A DNA stretch of 64,000 nt from Neoechinorhynchus agilis (lineage: Eukaryota; Acanthocephala), in the NCBI GenBank assembly GCA_051530055.1, contig CM121342.1:12276001-12340000 (forward strand). Direction: 5' to 3'. The position numbers and the translations under genes were made by a program. Shown here one piece after another: positions 43,086 through 54,675 of this stretch. The notes below the pieces were generated by a model. That model saw nothing but the letters and a program-made list of their open reading frames with translations. It did not search any database and was not told where the DNA came from. Each line of letters starts with the position of its first letter. The first letter of the stretch is position 1.

Positions 43086-44575
43086 GTTAATATTAATGCT
43101 CTGACACTGGCTGACGTGGACGCCGACGATCCCAAATTTTTCCTCTTCTTAACTGAAAAATGTTCTAGAATCCATCAATCAGAACCTCTGCCCTTACTCA
43201 AATTACATCCATTGCCCCATCTTAGGCTACAAACAAACTATCACTCCCACAACTGACACTTATGTAAACTCTCCAATACTCCTTTAGTTTTCTCATTCAA
43301 AGTCCCACAACATCTCAAGAAATTACCTCGAAATCCGTCCTCTGAATCCGAAATCCCGAACTGGATTCTTCACTGAATCATCCTCGAACTCATAGATCCT
43401 CTTATCCTCATAATAAATCGCAGCATTTTATATGGCATCTATTCCTCATGCCTGAAAACTACTAAAGTGATCCTTCTTCAAAAAAAAGGATATCCGACTT
43501 CCACCGAATTATTCCGTGCAATATATATTCTAAAAGCTCTTTCACAAATCATCGAAAAATGTTTCAAAACTCGCCCTCTTTTACTTCTCAATGACAAATT
43601 ATCGCCCTAACAATTCGGCCACCGGCCAAAATTTTCGGCAACGGATCCCCTACTTTGCATTTACGACACGCTCCTACGCAACCTCGATAATGATTCCTCC
43701 CATGTCAGCCGTCTCATTCAACTGGATTTATCGAAAGCATTCGAGTCCGTGGACAATTCACTCCTTCTCCTGGCATGCTCCGATTTTGGTCTCAACCTGT
43801 GACAAATCTGCTGGCTCGAATTTTATCTTCACAATCACAAACAATACATTCACTGTCGATTATCCTCCTCGATCAGCCTATACCTCACCAAAGGCGTACC
43901 TCAAGGTGCTGTGCTGCCACCACTTACTTTTAATATTTTTTTAAACGAACTTAAGTCTCTCCCATCTCAATCTAAACTTTTCTTAGATGTTGACGATCTC
44001 ATACTCATCACTAAATTCCCACCTCTCCTTCTCCTTAACCTCTAACGAAATCACACACATAAAAGGGTTTTGCAACAATTACAAACTCTACCTGAATTTC
44101 TCCAAATGCTTCGAAATGATCCCTTCATTATCCCGTAACCCCACTTTCTGCCTCGAGCTTTCTGAGTCTCCAATTTCAATCAAACTTGAAATGAGACTCG
44201 CACATCACACTCTTCCTCAAGCACAATAACCCTTAAAATTTAAATCCCCCGCTCGCCAAATTCCTTTGGAAAATTTTCAACAAACAATAAAAACGTTTAC
44301 CAGCCCTACCACAACTATTTTACCACATTTTATTCCCCCTTTCACACGAGCGTAATACTCGCAATAACAATTCCTTTCATTCTCCCTCAACTTCGCATCT
44401 TCCTCGAACCTGAAGAAAGACACAACCTCACAAACTCTCCTACAAACAATAGCCACCAACTTTCCCACTCCACCGGAACCATCATCCACTCCAAAATCAA
44501 CAGCCTCATTAATTAAACCTATCATATAGTTCGAGTGTTTGCTAGGACCCAGAAGTACATGGTTATTATAATAAC
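43086..44575 (+). mobile_element. LINE family C, copy C2 (RT part)
   Basis: RT blocks in mixed frames: at about 43710-43770 LIQLDLSKAFESVDNSLLLL (motif A), at about 43870-43925 the motif B region (TKGVPQGAVLPPLTF-like), at about 43985 FLDVDDLILITKF, where YADD has become DVDD, then LYLNFSKCFEMIPSLSRNP (about 44090). The copy ends with the family hairpin at 44544-44567. It is inactivated by stops and frameshifts. The upstream part 43086-43560 probably belongs to it but is poorly readable. Confidence 0.68.
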
Positions 44576-44635
44576 ACGTTTATTGAAAATACAAAGAAAG
44601 GTTAGGAGGACCCACGTACCTTTGGGTCCTCATCC
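44566..44635 (-). mobile_element. LINE family C, 3' end fragment in minus orientation
   Basis: On the minus strand it reads the hairpin AGGACCCA-AAGGTACG-TGGGTCCT (44630-44607) and then a tail with CTTTCTTT, AATAAA and GTGTTATTATAATAA, as at the end of C3 (51563-51630). It lies tail to tail with copy C2; the two tails share the ttattataataa stretch. Confidence 0.68.
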
Positions 44636-45304
44636 CTTAATATGGAAATATGCAGTCGAGGGAATATGCAGTCGAGGGGCGCCGGGCGATAGTTCAGAGA
44701 TTTTCAACGTTTTCGGGTCGTTTGGCTTTTCCGTTGGAGTCGTCCTTAGCAACAAATTTATTAATTAACAATGGGGGATAGAAGCTTTTTATGGCATTTT
44801 CATGTACGACGTAAATCCCATTACACTATTACAAATTTTAAGCAAGGTACGGAGTGCATTAAGGATTACCTATTTCTTCAACTTTGTGTTTAACGATGAT
44901 GATTATATATATTTTAAGCAAATAAAATGATTTTATAACCCCTTTCCCCTGATTTAAGTGGATATTATATTTTATTCTGCAAGGCGAGAACTCGGACGGG
45001 ATCGATATATTATGTTTCAAAACATGCGTAGGTCTCTTATCATCGCTTTTATAGGAAGCAAACTTAATAATTAATCTCAACAAAACTTTTATTATTACCC
45101 CTAGACTAAAACATCTCGGCGGAGGAGATCTATAGCCAACTTCACTGAAGAATCTAAGGCGTTCAGTTCCCTCCAAAACATCATCGTTAATTCATAAAAA
45201 TAATTCAAACACAGTTTTGATAGAATCATAAACCTCATAACACGCCCTAGGAACCTTACTGGAGATCAAAACATAATTTACAAAGAATGTAAATAAATTA
45301 TTGG
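44636..45304. other. No gene recognised
   Basis: A small direct repeat (atatgcagtcgaggg twice, about 44645-44675) is the only structure seen. A minus-strand opening at 44859-45176 shows no domain. Confidence 0.45.
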
Positions 45305-45740
45305 ATTTTCAATGTACTTTTTTGCCAGGAGACGATCACCAGAGAACCAATATGATTCTTGCCTTCCCTGGGACGCCATGTGTGTACACACCCTCGCAGT
45401 AAGCAACATTCCATACTCTCTCGAAATCGCTGTAGGTGCAGCCAGTGCAGCGGAAGCAAAGAAGGTACGAAAATATAGGGATTTTGCAAGGACCCACTAT
45501 TGTGTCCCCTTCGGAGTAGAGACGTATGGAGCGCTTGGCAGCTCGGCACTCACTCTGCTCCAGGATCTCTCGAAAAATTGAGAGAAACGACCGGCGACGC
45601 ACGAGCCGGTGTATTCCTGCGACAAAATATCTCGCTTGCAGTACAACGAGGCAATGCTGCTAGCGTGATAGCGACAGCCGAGGAAGGCGAGAAGCTCCAA
45701 TTTTGCGGACGGTGGTGATTGCACGTTTTGTACTTTAACA
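45305..45740 (+). mobile_element. Family B retroelement, copy B5 (C-terminal fragment)
   Basis: Family B C-terminal text: SCLPWDAMCVHTLAVSN (the WD.TC.D motif region), then AAEAKKVRKYRDFARTHY, PFGVETYGALGSSALTLLQD, then in a second frame GDARAGVFLRQNISLAVQRG. The 3' end (gattgcacgttttgtacttt) is shared with B1. It is 5'-truncated and has one frame change. Confidence 0.75.
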
Positions 45741-47033
45741 AATTAAAAAATTGTTTTATAAATTTCGAAAAAACTTCAATAAATTCATTAGGACAGGCAA
45801 TGAGCTTTCCAGGTATCCTGCAAATATCTTGAAGGAAAAGAATGACATGGCAACAATTCGAAACCAATAAAACAGTCCATAAACATTCAACAATTTTTAT
45901 TCTTTAAAGTTCTACAATCGATTTTCGATCTTAATTCAACAACCCTTCTTACACAAACGGATCCCAAAGGACGCCCGATTTCAGGTAGCGAAGAGGTATT
46001 CAGCCCTGCTGAGCGACTGTCTCGAGACAAATACCGAAATATCTTGGGCACGCCTTTTCGCATTCCCGAGACTGGTACTTTGTGCTGGAGTACCATCTGA
46101 CTTGTCCCTTGTTACCCTCATCCAAAACCGGGTGTCCTCCTTCGACAATTCGTTTGGAGAGGTCCTACGCAAAGCTCGCGTTTTTATGGGAGATTTTTCA
46201 AAGCCACTGAATCCGAGTCGAGTTTCAACCCGTTCAATGACCCAGAGAGTGTATTCTAAACTCGCCGATGGTGATGTGAGAGGCGCGGTTCGCATTCTAT
46301 CATGAACCAACGAATTCACAAGAAATGATACGAAAAATCTCCAACTTATCAGCGAGAAACATCCTCGACCCACTGGTCATCTAGAATATTCGGAGATGAT
46401 CCCCTCGTGCACCCGTTAGAGTTTTCGGTTGATGTTGTTAAGACAGCCGTTTCTTCGTTCGCAAATGGGTCAGCACGTGGGCTCGATGGGCTTCGGCCTC
46501 AGCACCTAAAGGACATGATGCCCTTCTCCATAGGTGATCCATCCCATGTTCTCCTGAACGTCTTGACTCGATTAGTCGACGTTATTCTCTGGCGCTTCCT
46601 TTTGCGCTTTAGAAAAGAATGACGGTGGGATTCGTCCCATCGCGATTGGCTCTACATTGAGACGACTAACAGGGAAAGTGATTTTTAGGCGAGTCTCAGA
46701 AGGTGTTGCTGAAATTCTTTGTCTAGTTCGACTAGGTTGCTGCACACCTTGCGGGCCGGAAGCCATGGTCGACGCACTCCGTACATTTGTACCGTGTGTG
46801 ATCCTAAAATTAGGTTCCTCGGAACGCCTTCAATTCCGTTAATCGCGACTCTCTCTTAAAAGCTGTCAGAGATCACGCACCGGAGGCTTACGGGTATTTT
46901 AGAAATTCGTACGGAGCTGCGACCCCTCTTGTATTCAACGATCACATCATTCCTTCCGAAAGAGGCGTTCAACCGGGAGACCCGTTAGGTCCCATTGGTT
47001 TCGCGCTCACCGTGAACAAATTAGCACATTCTC

Positions 47034-47993
47034 TTGATGCGGAATTCAATGCCTAGCACTTGGACGAAGCTACGCTGGGAGGTAGTTCTTGGTGACCTGG
47101 AGAAAATCAAGATGGGGGCAAGTAAGCTAGGCATTGAATTGAGCACAGAAAAGTGCGAAATTCTATTCTGTAACATAGATAGGGGCCCTGCAAAAGACGT
47201 AATAAAGCGCGACTTTGAAAATGTTGCACCCGGGATAGAAACGATCGACCTAGACCGGCTTAAGCTTTTAGGCAGTTGCGTCTTTGATGGGAATGTCGAA
47301 CAAGAAATTAACAGCCTTCTAGAGAAATTATCGGTGCTTTGCGATAGGGTCTGTGAGCTTGGATCACACGAGGCTCTGTTCTTGATAAAGAATACCCTCT
47401 TCATCGCCAAGTTCCTTTATGTTCTACGCACTGCGCCGTTTTTCAAGCACAAGGTTCAGCTTGGCAAGCTAGATAACAGATTGAAGGACTGTCTTGAGCA
47501 AGTTTTAAATGTCCAGCTGTCAGAAGAGGCATGGCGACAAGCATCCTTGCCTGTATCTTCTGGCGGGTTGGGCATCCGGAAAACAGCAGACATATCCCTG
47601 CCCGCATTTTTAGGCTCCTATGAGGGAAGCAGAAGCGCAGTTCAACGCATTTTGAATGAGAGAATCAGTGAGTGGTGTACACTGACCAACTCCGATCAAG
47701 TACCTGTGAATGACCTAAAACAATCTGTGTGGGATCGACCTCTCGTCGCAAGAGTTCAAAGCTCTCTCTTGTCAGACTCAAGGAACGACATTGTCCGTGC
47801 CAGGTTGTTGGCAGTCTCCAGTAGAGAATCAGGTGCTTGGTTGAACGCGGTCCCGCTGGCATCCGTGGGTACTCTCCGAAAAGGCGGTACGGGTCGGAGT
47901 TTCAATGAGACTGGGATTACCAATGTGTCATCCCCACCGTTGCCGCTGCGATACAAATATGGATTCGTCGGGACGTCATGGTCTCATCTGTAG
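47034..47993 (+). pseudogene. Family B copy B6, RT thumb and linker frame
   Basis: The 319-codon open frame runs from RT motif C to the start of the Cys/His cluster. It aligns throughout with copy B4 (for example LGSCVFDGNVEQEINSLLEK against LGSCVLDANIDREIEEELPK, and HEALFLIKNTLFIAKFLYVL against HEALFLVRNCLYIPKLMFKM). Amino acid identity looks moderate, so B4 and B6 belong to different subfamilies. This gives the length of the poorly known linker: about 260 residues. Confidence 0.72.
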
Positions 47994-48073
47994 AAAATCA
48001 GCCGGCAGATACATGCCGAAATTAACATGGTGCTGAGCCGGGCACTTGTTACGCGGTAAATACCCCCAATATT

Positions 48074-48406
48074 TTGGAACCTGCCAACCTCTGTAGGGAC
48101 GACGGGCGTAGACCTGATGGGGTGACCGTATTTCCGTGGTGGGAGGGTAAATGCCTCCTCTGGGACGTCACTTGTGTCGATACACTTGCAGCCAGCAATC
48201 TCAAGTTCTCGGTGGTTCAAGCTGGAGGTGCAGCGAGCACGGCGGAAGGACGGAAAACGGCAAAATACCTCGATTTAGCCCGGGCCCATGTGTTTGCACC
48301 TTTTGGGGTTGAGACCTACGGAACTCTTGGTTGCGAGGCTCTTCAACCTTTGAAGGATCTGAAGCGACGCCTTAGGCAACACTGCAAGCATTCGGGCGAC
48401 AATTGA
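48074..48406 (+). pseudogene. Family B copy B6, restriction-like nuclease and C-terminal domain
   Basis: EPANLCRDDGRRPDGVTVFP and WWEGKCLLWDVTCVDTLA hold the PD...WDVTC.D motif resembling the PD-(D/E)xK nuclease of R2-type elements. HVFAPFGVETYGTLG is the terminal conserved domain, cut short here after KRRLRQHCKH, so the usual QRGNAASV end is missing. Confidence 0.72.
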
Positions 48407-48440
48407 GGACGATGACGGCTAGGTGTGAGCGTGTACCCAT

Positions 48441-48824
48441 TAAATAAAAACAAGAAATACATAAAGTCATCTTTAAAGCTAAAAAAATTGAAATTTAAAA
48501 CACGGGTTTGATGCTTAATAATAATTGCAGTTTTCATTCATAAAATGAAACTTGGAAAGGTACTGTAGAGGACGAGGGAGCTCATCCATTAACTCTTACG
48601 ACCCGTCCAGAATAAGCTTTTGTACAATGAATCTAAAGATCAAGACGGTTTCTCAAGATTATTTTAAGTATGAAACCCTAAACATAATATTTATTCACAA
48701 TGTTGTAAGTGGAAAGATTTCTAAGCCCAAAAGCCAACATGCTTATAAGAATGATTAACTTTGCTATTAAAGACAAGCGGCCGCACGGAAAATGCGGATT
48801 CACATGCATTCAATCAACGCCCTC
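48441..48824. other. No gene recognised
   Basis: AT-rich flank between B6 and LINE copy C3, without convincing frames. Confidence 0.5.
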
Positions 48825-51650
48825 CATTCAATGAACGGTGAACGCAAATCGGACAAGTATTCTACTCTTATTGATGTTGCACTAAAGAAATGCTTTGAAC
48901 AAGTTACTGAAACTCTAAAGGACTTATTAATTGAACTGATGAGTACAGCTAAGGATGTATTAGCATAGGCTATTCAGTGCGAAATGGAAGCTCTCAAAAA
49001 TTAACAGTTGATCGAAGTCAAAAAGTGTAAAGAAAGCTAACGGTTCAAAGAGGCAGGTAAAAGTTTCAAATGTGAATTCTAAGAAACAAACTAAATGTTT
49101 ACTGAAATCGGATAGTTAAGCGACCACGAAGGAAAATAAGGTTTTGGTAGATTCCATCAGCATGATAAACTCGAATGAAGATTTGTTGGAAACGAATGGT
49201 GCTCTAAAGACTGAGGATATTTCGACCTTTACTAGGGACTTGGTTAGAGGATATTCAGCCTGTAGTACTTTATGATTCCAATATTGCTGTGGAGGGGTAT
49301 GATATTGTGACTGGGATAAAAGGTAGCAATAGAAAAAGCAAAAGCGATTCAGCTGAAGTAACTACTAAGAAAGCTACGGTCGAACAAAAGGTCGAAGAAA
49401 CATCTGAACGAGTAGTAACAAGAGCAAAAGGAGAAACTCCATCAAAATCAATCAACCCTTCGATTCATTTCGGTAATGATACGCCTTCCCCACCCCGGCC
49501 ATCATCCATTGTTGCTCTGAATTCGACCCTTCGCATCATGCACTCCTCCATCGAGGATAGAAATCGCACCATATTTATTTCTTGTATGCCGGAAGCCCTC
49601 GGTTCAGATCCTGTCGCAGCTGATGCACACAACCGCCAACAAATCCTTCGAATCGGTCAACTCCTTTTCCCTGACATTAACTCCACTATTCCTCCCCCAC
49701 CAACAGTTATGCGTATTCCCTCCCCTTTAACCCGAGACCACGTCTCCTCAAACTAACTTTTATTTCACCATTCGTAGCTTCCCTCTTTCTTAACAGAAGA
49801 TTCAAACTCCTTACTTCTCAATTTTCTTTTCGTATCTATCCACATAAGAATGCATCACAAAATATTTCCTAATGCCCTCCAAACTCAACCCAGAACTCAT
49901 CTTCCCAATGTAGCCCGTCACTTTTAGCAAAAACCCACGAGCATCTCCCCCATAACAAAAATCGAAGACTAAGCGACTTCCCACTTTCTTTGATTACGTG
50001 CAACTCCACCGGCGCCCGAATAACCACAAAGGTCAATCTCCCAGCCGTTCTTCATTAAATACTCTCTTTTTCTCGAATTAAGTAAATAATTATCTCTCTA
50101 CCCCTACTCAAAATCACCATAAATCGGCCCATCCAACCGTAATGGATCCATGCAAATTCCTAACCCTAAACTCATTTCTATCATTACCATTCACTCATCT
50201 CAACTCAAATTTTCGAGTCGCCCGGACTTCTCTCTTTGGGATAATCAATCGTTCTTTGTCGGCATCCCGTAACGATTCCTCCCTTAATCCACCACCCGCA
50301 ACGAACAATGCAACCCCAATCTCGCTCACCTCCACCCCCCATTTCCCACGATCCAAAATTCCCTTCCCCACCATTTTCCACTCCAATACTCGTAGCCTAC
50401 TTCCTAAACTAGACGAAATTTCACTCATTGCATCTACCCCAAAAGCCAACGTAGTCATCTAAACAGAAACGTGGCTTACCCTCTTCAGCAGCGATTCAGC
50501 CATCCTTCCAGGGTACTCTTCCTTCCATACATACCGCGATGACCGCCCAGGAGGGGGTCTCAATTTACGTACGGCAATCGTTACCTTACCCTTTATTTCT
50601 CACAGGCTCTCTTTAAAACCCCGATTTAGAATTCATCGCAGACCATTTCATAGCTCCATTGAGAAACGGCCTTAGAGAATTCACCATTGTGGGCGTCATC
50701 GCCCTCCGGCCTCTCGACCTGAGTCCTCCCTGCTCCAAATTGACTCTATGGTGGAGCTCATAAACTCCACAAATTCGCACCATTTCTTAATTACAGGGGA
50801 CTTCAATAATCTATTTCATCTTCTACCCTTCTCCGAGTTGCGCCAACTTGTTGACTTCCCAACTCGTCTTGACGCTCACCACGACAAAGTGTTCACAAAT
50901 ATCGACCCCTACTCATCCGCCTCTAAACTCCCTCCTCCCGCGAACTCTGACCATTCCTTTGCCCTTATCACTTCTTCCACCCCACCTCAGAGTATGAAAT
51001 CTCTCCGTTTACCCGTCTGGGATAAACGTGATCATCACACCCACAATTTTATAAAATTAGTCAACTCTAACATCCGCACATCCCACTCTGGCAACATAAA
51101 TGATCCTTCCTTGGCCGTGTCCTCCTTAATCTCAATCATAGAAAATTCCCTAGCTTCGGCAATTCTTAAGAAATTCATTAGGATCTACAACCGCTTTCTT
51201 CCACATATCGCTCCCTTTTCAGGCGAGCACATCACTCGTAATCCTAATTCGTTTCACCCCCCTATACCTTGCACCTCACTATGTCTACATCATTTTCTCC
51301 ATGCTGCCCAATCTTCTCGGATATCATAGCCTGAAATGATTCTGAGGAACGGCCAACCTTACAAGCGCTCCTGCAAGCAATAAACACCAATTCCCACCAG
51401 AACGGACTTCCAACCCAACCGAATATTCTCAATCGAACGGACACCCTCGCCCGAACGAACCGTCGCCGACTGGATAGTTCCTACCCGAATAGACATCCCT
51501 CCGACCAGATATTATCTCCCGAACGGATATTCCTCGACTACAAATACCCATATTAACGGATGAGGACCCAAAGGTACATGGGTCCTTCTAAACCTTTCTT
51601 TTTATCCAATAAATGTGTTATTATTATAATAAAGCTAATTTTTATTTCCG
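48825..51650 (+). mobile_element. LINE family C, copy C3 (ORF1 and endonuclease, RT deleted)
   Basis: ORF1 text runs in broken frames from about 48825 (KKCFEQVTETLKDLLIELMS) and opens at 49289-49756 (155 codons; NRTIFISCMPEALGSDP, TVMRIPSPLTRDHVSS). The endonuclease follows: FPTIFHSNTRSLLPKLDEIS (about 50370-50430), then ANVVI-TETWLTLF, then the frame 50748-51329 with LITGDFNNLFHL and NSDHSFALI (about 50945). The linker and RT are missing; the copy then passes to its 3' end with the hairpin 51563-51586 and the tail with AATAAATGTGTTATTATTA. Element type: CR1/jockey-like LINE. It is broken. Confidence 0.72.
51563..51586 (+). other. Family C 3' hairpin (C3), perfect form
   Basis: AGGACCCA, loop AAGGTACA, TGGGTCCT: a perfect 8-bp stem, about 50 bp before the end of the element. 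Confidence 0.75.
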
Positions 51651-51689
51651 ATATATACCTTCACATCTTGTGTAAAAAACGAAAATGTA

Positions 51690-51825
51690 GGTCTCGAAGA
51701 AATTGAGAGAAACGACCGGCGACGCACGAGCAGGTGTATTCCTGCGACAAAATATCTCGCAGTACAACGAGGCAATGCTGCAAGCGTGATAGCGACAGCC
51801 GAGGAAGGAGAGATGCTTAACAAAT
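51690..51825 (+). mobile_element. Family B retroelement, copy B7 (short 3' fragment)
   Basis: KKLRETTGDARAGVFLRQNI-type text and a shifted QRGNAASVIATAEEGE, the same subfamily as B1 and B5. It sits directly after the end of LINE C3. Confidence 0.68.
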
Positions 51826-52104
51826 AAACGTTCATTCGTAAAATTAGCTGCCAACTAGCGCTTTGTTAAGTCTCACCGGGCAATTATTTGAGATGGAAAT
51901 TAATAAGAAGACGTAAAGGTAAGATGCGGAATTGGAGGCCGATAAGTTAATAAACACGTTTTATGGATTAAGAAAAACGATCCATACGCTTGTCAGCATC
52001 TATCTTGCTGAAGTTGTCTGGATGTCGGATGTTGAGGCAGGGAGGTGGGATTTGTCTTTGGAGTTTTACAGGAGAATGACAGATTAGGAGTCTTTCCTTG
52101 TTCT
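51826..52104. other. No gene recognised
   Basis: Short flank between B7 and the minus-strand LINE C4; nothing recognised. Confidence 0.45.
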
Positions 52105-52815
52105 CCGGTTATTAAGGAAAGATTGGGCTTGAGGGAAGAAAGATTTTTGGTAGAGGGTGGTACGAGCGAGGGTTGGGATGAAAAAGGTTGGGGTTCCGGG
52201 TGTTTACTAGGGACGAGTATTTAGAGATGAGGGAAGAAAATTGTTTAGGGGGTTGAAGAAGACGGAGGGCGTTTTTGGAGAAAATGGAGTGGAGGTGGGC
52301 GTTGAGGGGAGGGAGTGAAGTCCCGCATATTCTCGCTACTCTCTTGTGGAAGGTTTCGAGGGAATAGAGAGCATTGGCGGAAAGGGCGAGGAAAGTGGGG
52401 TAAGCGTATGTAAGGATAGGGAGGATGGCAGAGAGATAAAAGTGGGCAAGGTGTTTGGGGGAAACGCCGAGACGCCGGAGGAGTCTGAGGAGGTAAAGAC
52501 GAGGGTTTGTTTTAGAGAGTGTAAATGAAATGTGGGCATTCCATTTAAGGTTTTCTTGTAAAATCAGGCCCAGTATTCGGAGAGAAGAGGAGCGTTGGAT
52601 GGGGAGAGGGAGAGGCGCGGGGATAAGGTTGTGTTTGGAAATGTGGGGGACAAGCTCAAAAGATTTGGATAAATTTAGGGAGAGGTTTAGGGCGGAGAGC
52701 GAGGAAATGAGATGGTTAAGCTCGCCCATGGTAGTGGAGAGGGAGAGAGACGGAGATGCGATGGTAATGACTTTGACGTTTAAAATAACTACGACTAACA
52801 TTTTGTCCGCATTCT
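52105..52815 (-). mobile_element. LINE family C, copy C4 (RT C-terminal part, minus strand)
   Basis: The frame 52801-52112 (229 codons) reads from just after motif C: LNLSLNLSKSFELVPHIS, SLRILGLILQENLKWNAHIS, LYLLRLLRRLGVSPKHLAHF, ILPILTYAYPTFL, FHKRVARICGTSLPPLNAHL and HSIFSKNALRLLQPPKQFS. These are the RT thumb and C-terminal blocks of CR1/jockey-type LINEs. The DNA is markedly G-rich on the plus strand. The frame is open, so this copy may be younger than C1, C2 and C5. Its catalytic RT half is absent. Confidence 0.75.
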
Positions 52816-53780
52816 TGAATCAACAAGTGAGTTCACCAAGGGACTGTTCTCTCCCCCATTCTTTTCAACACTTTCCTGAACGATCTTATTCCATCCTCTT
52901 CTTATTCTAAATACTTCTTGTACGCTGATGATCTTACAATCATTACGCATACACCGGCTCCCCTCACTCTCAATTACTTCAAACGAGATTTCTTACGTTT
53001 AAGCATTTTGCAGCTCTAAATGTCTTACCCTTAACCAAGTGCTTCGAAATCGTCCCCTCAATCTCAAATAGAACTTCCAAACAGCAGATTCTTCCTTTTC
53101 CTATCAATCAGTTCTCCTCTGTTCGTATACTTGGTCTTCATTTTCAATAAAATTTAAAGTGGGACATGCGCACATCAATCTTATTGAACAAAGGTCCCAT
53201 TAAGCTCTATCTTCTTAAACGCATCCGTATCCTTGAGCACTCGTCATCCTTTAACGCTCACCTACGCATATCCAACCTTCTGCGATTTTTCTATTCAATT
53301 CTAAAAACTTAATACATTTCACAAGAGATGCGTTCTAATCTGCTTCTTCGAACTCCTGCTCTTAGAAAAACACCTCTATCTAATGTTTCGAAAGCTCTCA
53401 AAGCGCCTTCGTTCCCTTCTACCTCAATTTCTACAACACATTTCTCCTTTTACTCGCACTTACACTCGCACAAATCTCTACCTCCGCTCTTTCTTCCTCA
53501 CTGCTCAATCCTCGAAATGCGAATTGATTCCGAAGAAAGAAAGTAAAACAACAACTACAATCTTGCCAACCAACATCAAATAAATGAAAATCAACTAACG
53601 CAGCAAAAGGAATTCTACCGAAAGAACGAAACAACGTTCAAGATCTGTTTGGACATCAAAATTTAAATTATTATGAACCGGAGAAAATACCAAATCTCAC
53701 AACCTTACAATTTAATAGGACCCAAAGATACGTGGTTCCTATGCTTTGTTAAAAGCGGCATACAACAACATTTCTTTGAA
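52816..53780 (+). mobile_element. LINE family C, copy C5 (3' part)
   Basis: It starts near RT motif B (FTKG..SPP, about 52830) and motif C is read as LYADDLTIITHTPAPLTL near 52918. KCFEIVPSIS, ILPFPINQFSSVRILGLHF and IKLYLLKRI follow in mixed frames, and then the 3' end with the hairpin 53717-53740. It aligns with C1 over its length and shares its longer 3' leader (gagaaaataccaaatctcac). Broken. Confidence 0.7.
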
Positions 53781-53784
53781 CTTT

Positions 53785-54250
53785 ACTCTCACTTGAGAGG
53801 TCGTTCTTTTCAGCATTGTCAGCTTTCGTCTTCGTTCTTCTCCTTTCCGAGCGTCTTGAGATCGCCGCTCGTACTGTGCTTCCACCTCTTCTTGTGCATC
53901 CCTCTTCTCCTTTTCCCCTCGAGCTCGATTCTCCATGCGCTCTTCACCCAGGCGTCTTCATCTACTTGCGTCATATGCAGGTGCCATCGCATCCGCCTCT
54001 TAGCGATTGCCTCCTCGATCGGCTCGACAGCAAACAGCTTTCGCACTTCATCATTGGGCACTCGATCCTTGCGTGCCAATCCTGCGGACCATCTCAACAT
54101 CCGCATTTCGTTGACGGCCAATCTTTGAACGTCTTCCTTCTTCGTAGCCCACGTCTCTGCTCCGTGGAGGATGGCGGGTCGCACTACTGCCTTGTACACC
54201 CGGCGTTTCAGCTTGTTCGGGAGACGCTTATCGCAAGAGATGCCTAACAC
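53785..54250 (-). mobile_element. RTE-like LINE fragment (ORF2 C-terminus)
   Basis: The frame 54250-53819 (143 codons) reads LGISCDKRLPNKLKRRVYKA, VVRPAILHGAETWATKKED, RMLRWSAGLARKDRVPNDEV, RRMRWHLHMTQ and GKRRRGMHKKRW. These are the well-known C-terminal blocks of RTE-type endonuclease-reverse transcriptases found in many animals. It differs from families A, B and C. Only the last part of the element is present; the RT core upstream is missing. It abuts the 3' end of LINE C5. Confidence 0.75.
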
Positions 54251-54404
54251 CGAGTTAAAATTATGTTTTCTATTTTTAAAGCGAAAACTCTAATAGCAAC
54301 AAAATAACGTAAAAATCCGCAATGAAGAAAGTTGTTGTCTTAGCTAGGCAGCGAGCAAGTACCCGTCAATGGTTGCAAAAAATCAGTTTAAGACTAACCC
54401 CTGG

Positions 54405-54675
54405 TAGCGAGAATTCATAATTTCAGGTTCTAGTGACCTGGTGAACCGAATTCGATTGGCGGCAGTCTCTACAAGAGAATCGGGTGCTCGGCTCAACGCT
54501 ATCCCAATCGCTTCTGTGGGTACCCGTCTCTTCGATGAAACAGTAAGAATTGCAGTGTCCCCGAGACTTGGGGTATCGATTTGCACATCCCATCGCTGCC
54601 GCTGCGGAGCGACCGTGGAACAATCGAGACGCCATTGTCTCGTCTGTCGACAACTGCCAAAACAAAACTAATTCT
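54405..54675 (+). mobile_element. Family B retroelement, copy B8 (internal fragment)
   Basis: The frame 54441-54671 reads NRIRLAAVSTRESGARLNAI, TRLFDETVRIAVSPRL and a Cys/His stretch SHRCRCG, RRHCLVC. It aligns with family B from the linker end to the zinc cluster. The 5' edge (gaattcataatttcaggttct) is shared with copy B9 at 62.7 kb. Confidence 0.72.

Larger units (their letters stand above)
45905..48440 (+). mobile_element. Family B retroelement, copy B6, nearest to full length
   Basis: Blocks in order: PKG and W.RLFAFPRLVLCAG (45960-46090); pre-RT SSFDNSFGEVLRKAR and SKLADGDVRGAVRILS (46130-46305); SARGLDGLRPQHLKDMMPF (about 46470-46530); fingers IRPIAIGSTLRRLTGKVIFR (about 46630-46690) and RLGCCTPCGPEAMVDALRT (about 46730-46790); motif A SNAFNS near 46820-46845 after a frame change; motif B QPGDPLGPIGFAL (about 46972); motif C read as HLDEATLGG (about 47058), with the second Asp changed to Glu; then the long linker frame 47034-47993 and nuclease/C-terminal frame 48074-48406. 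Several frame changes make it inactive. Confidence 0.8.

Noticed and set aside
54423-54665. Minus-strand frame with Cys and Arg content opposite copy B8
   Set aside because: Antisense of the family B zinc-cluster segment.
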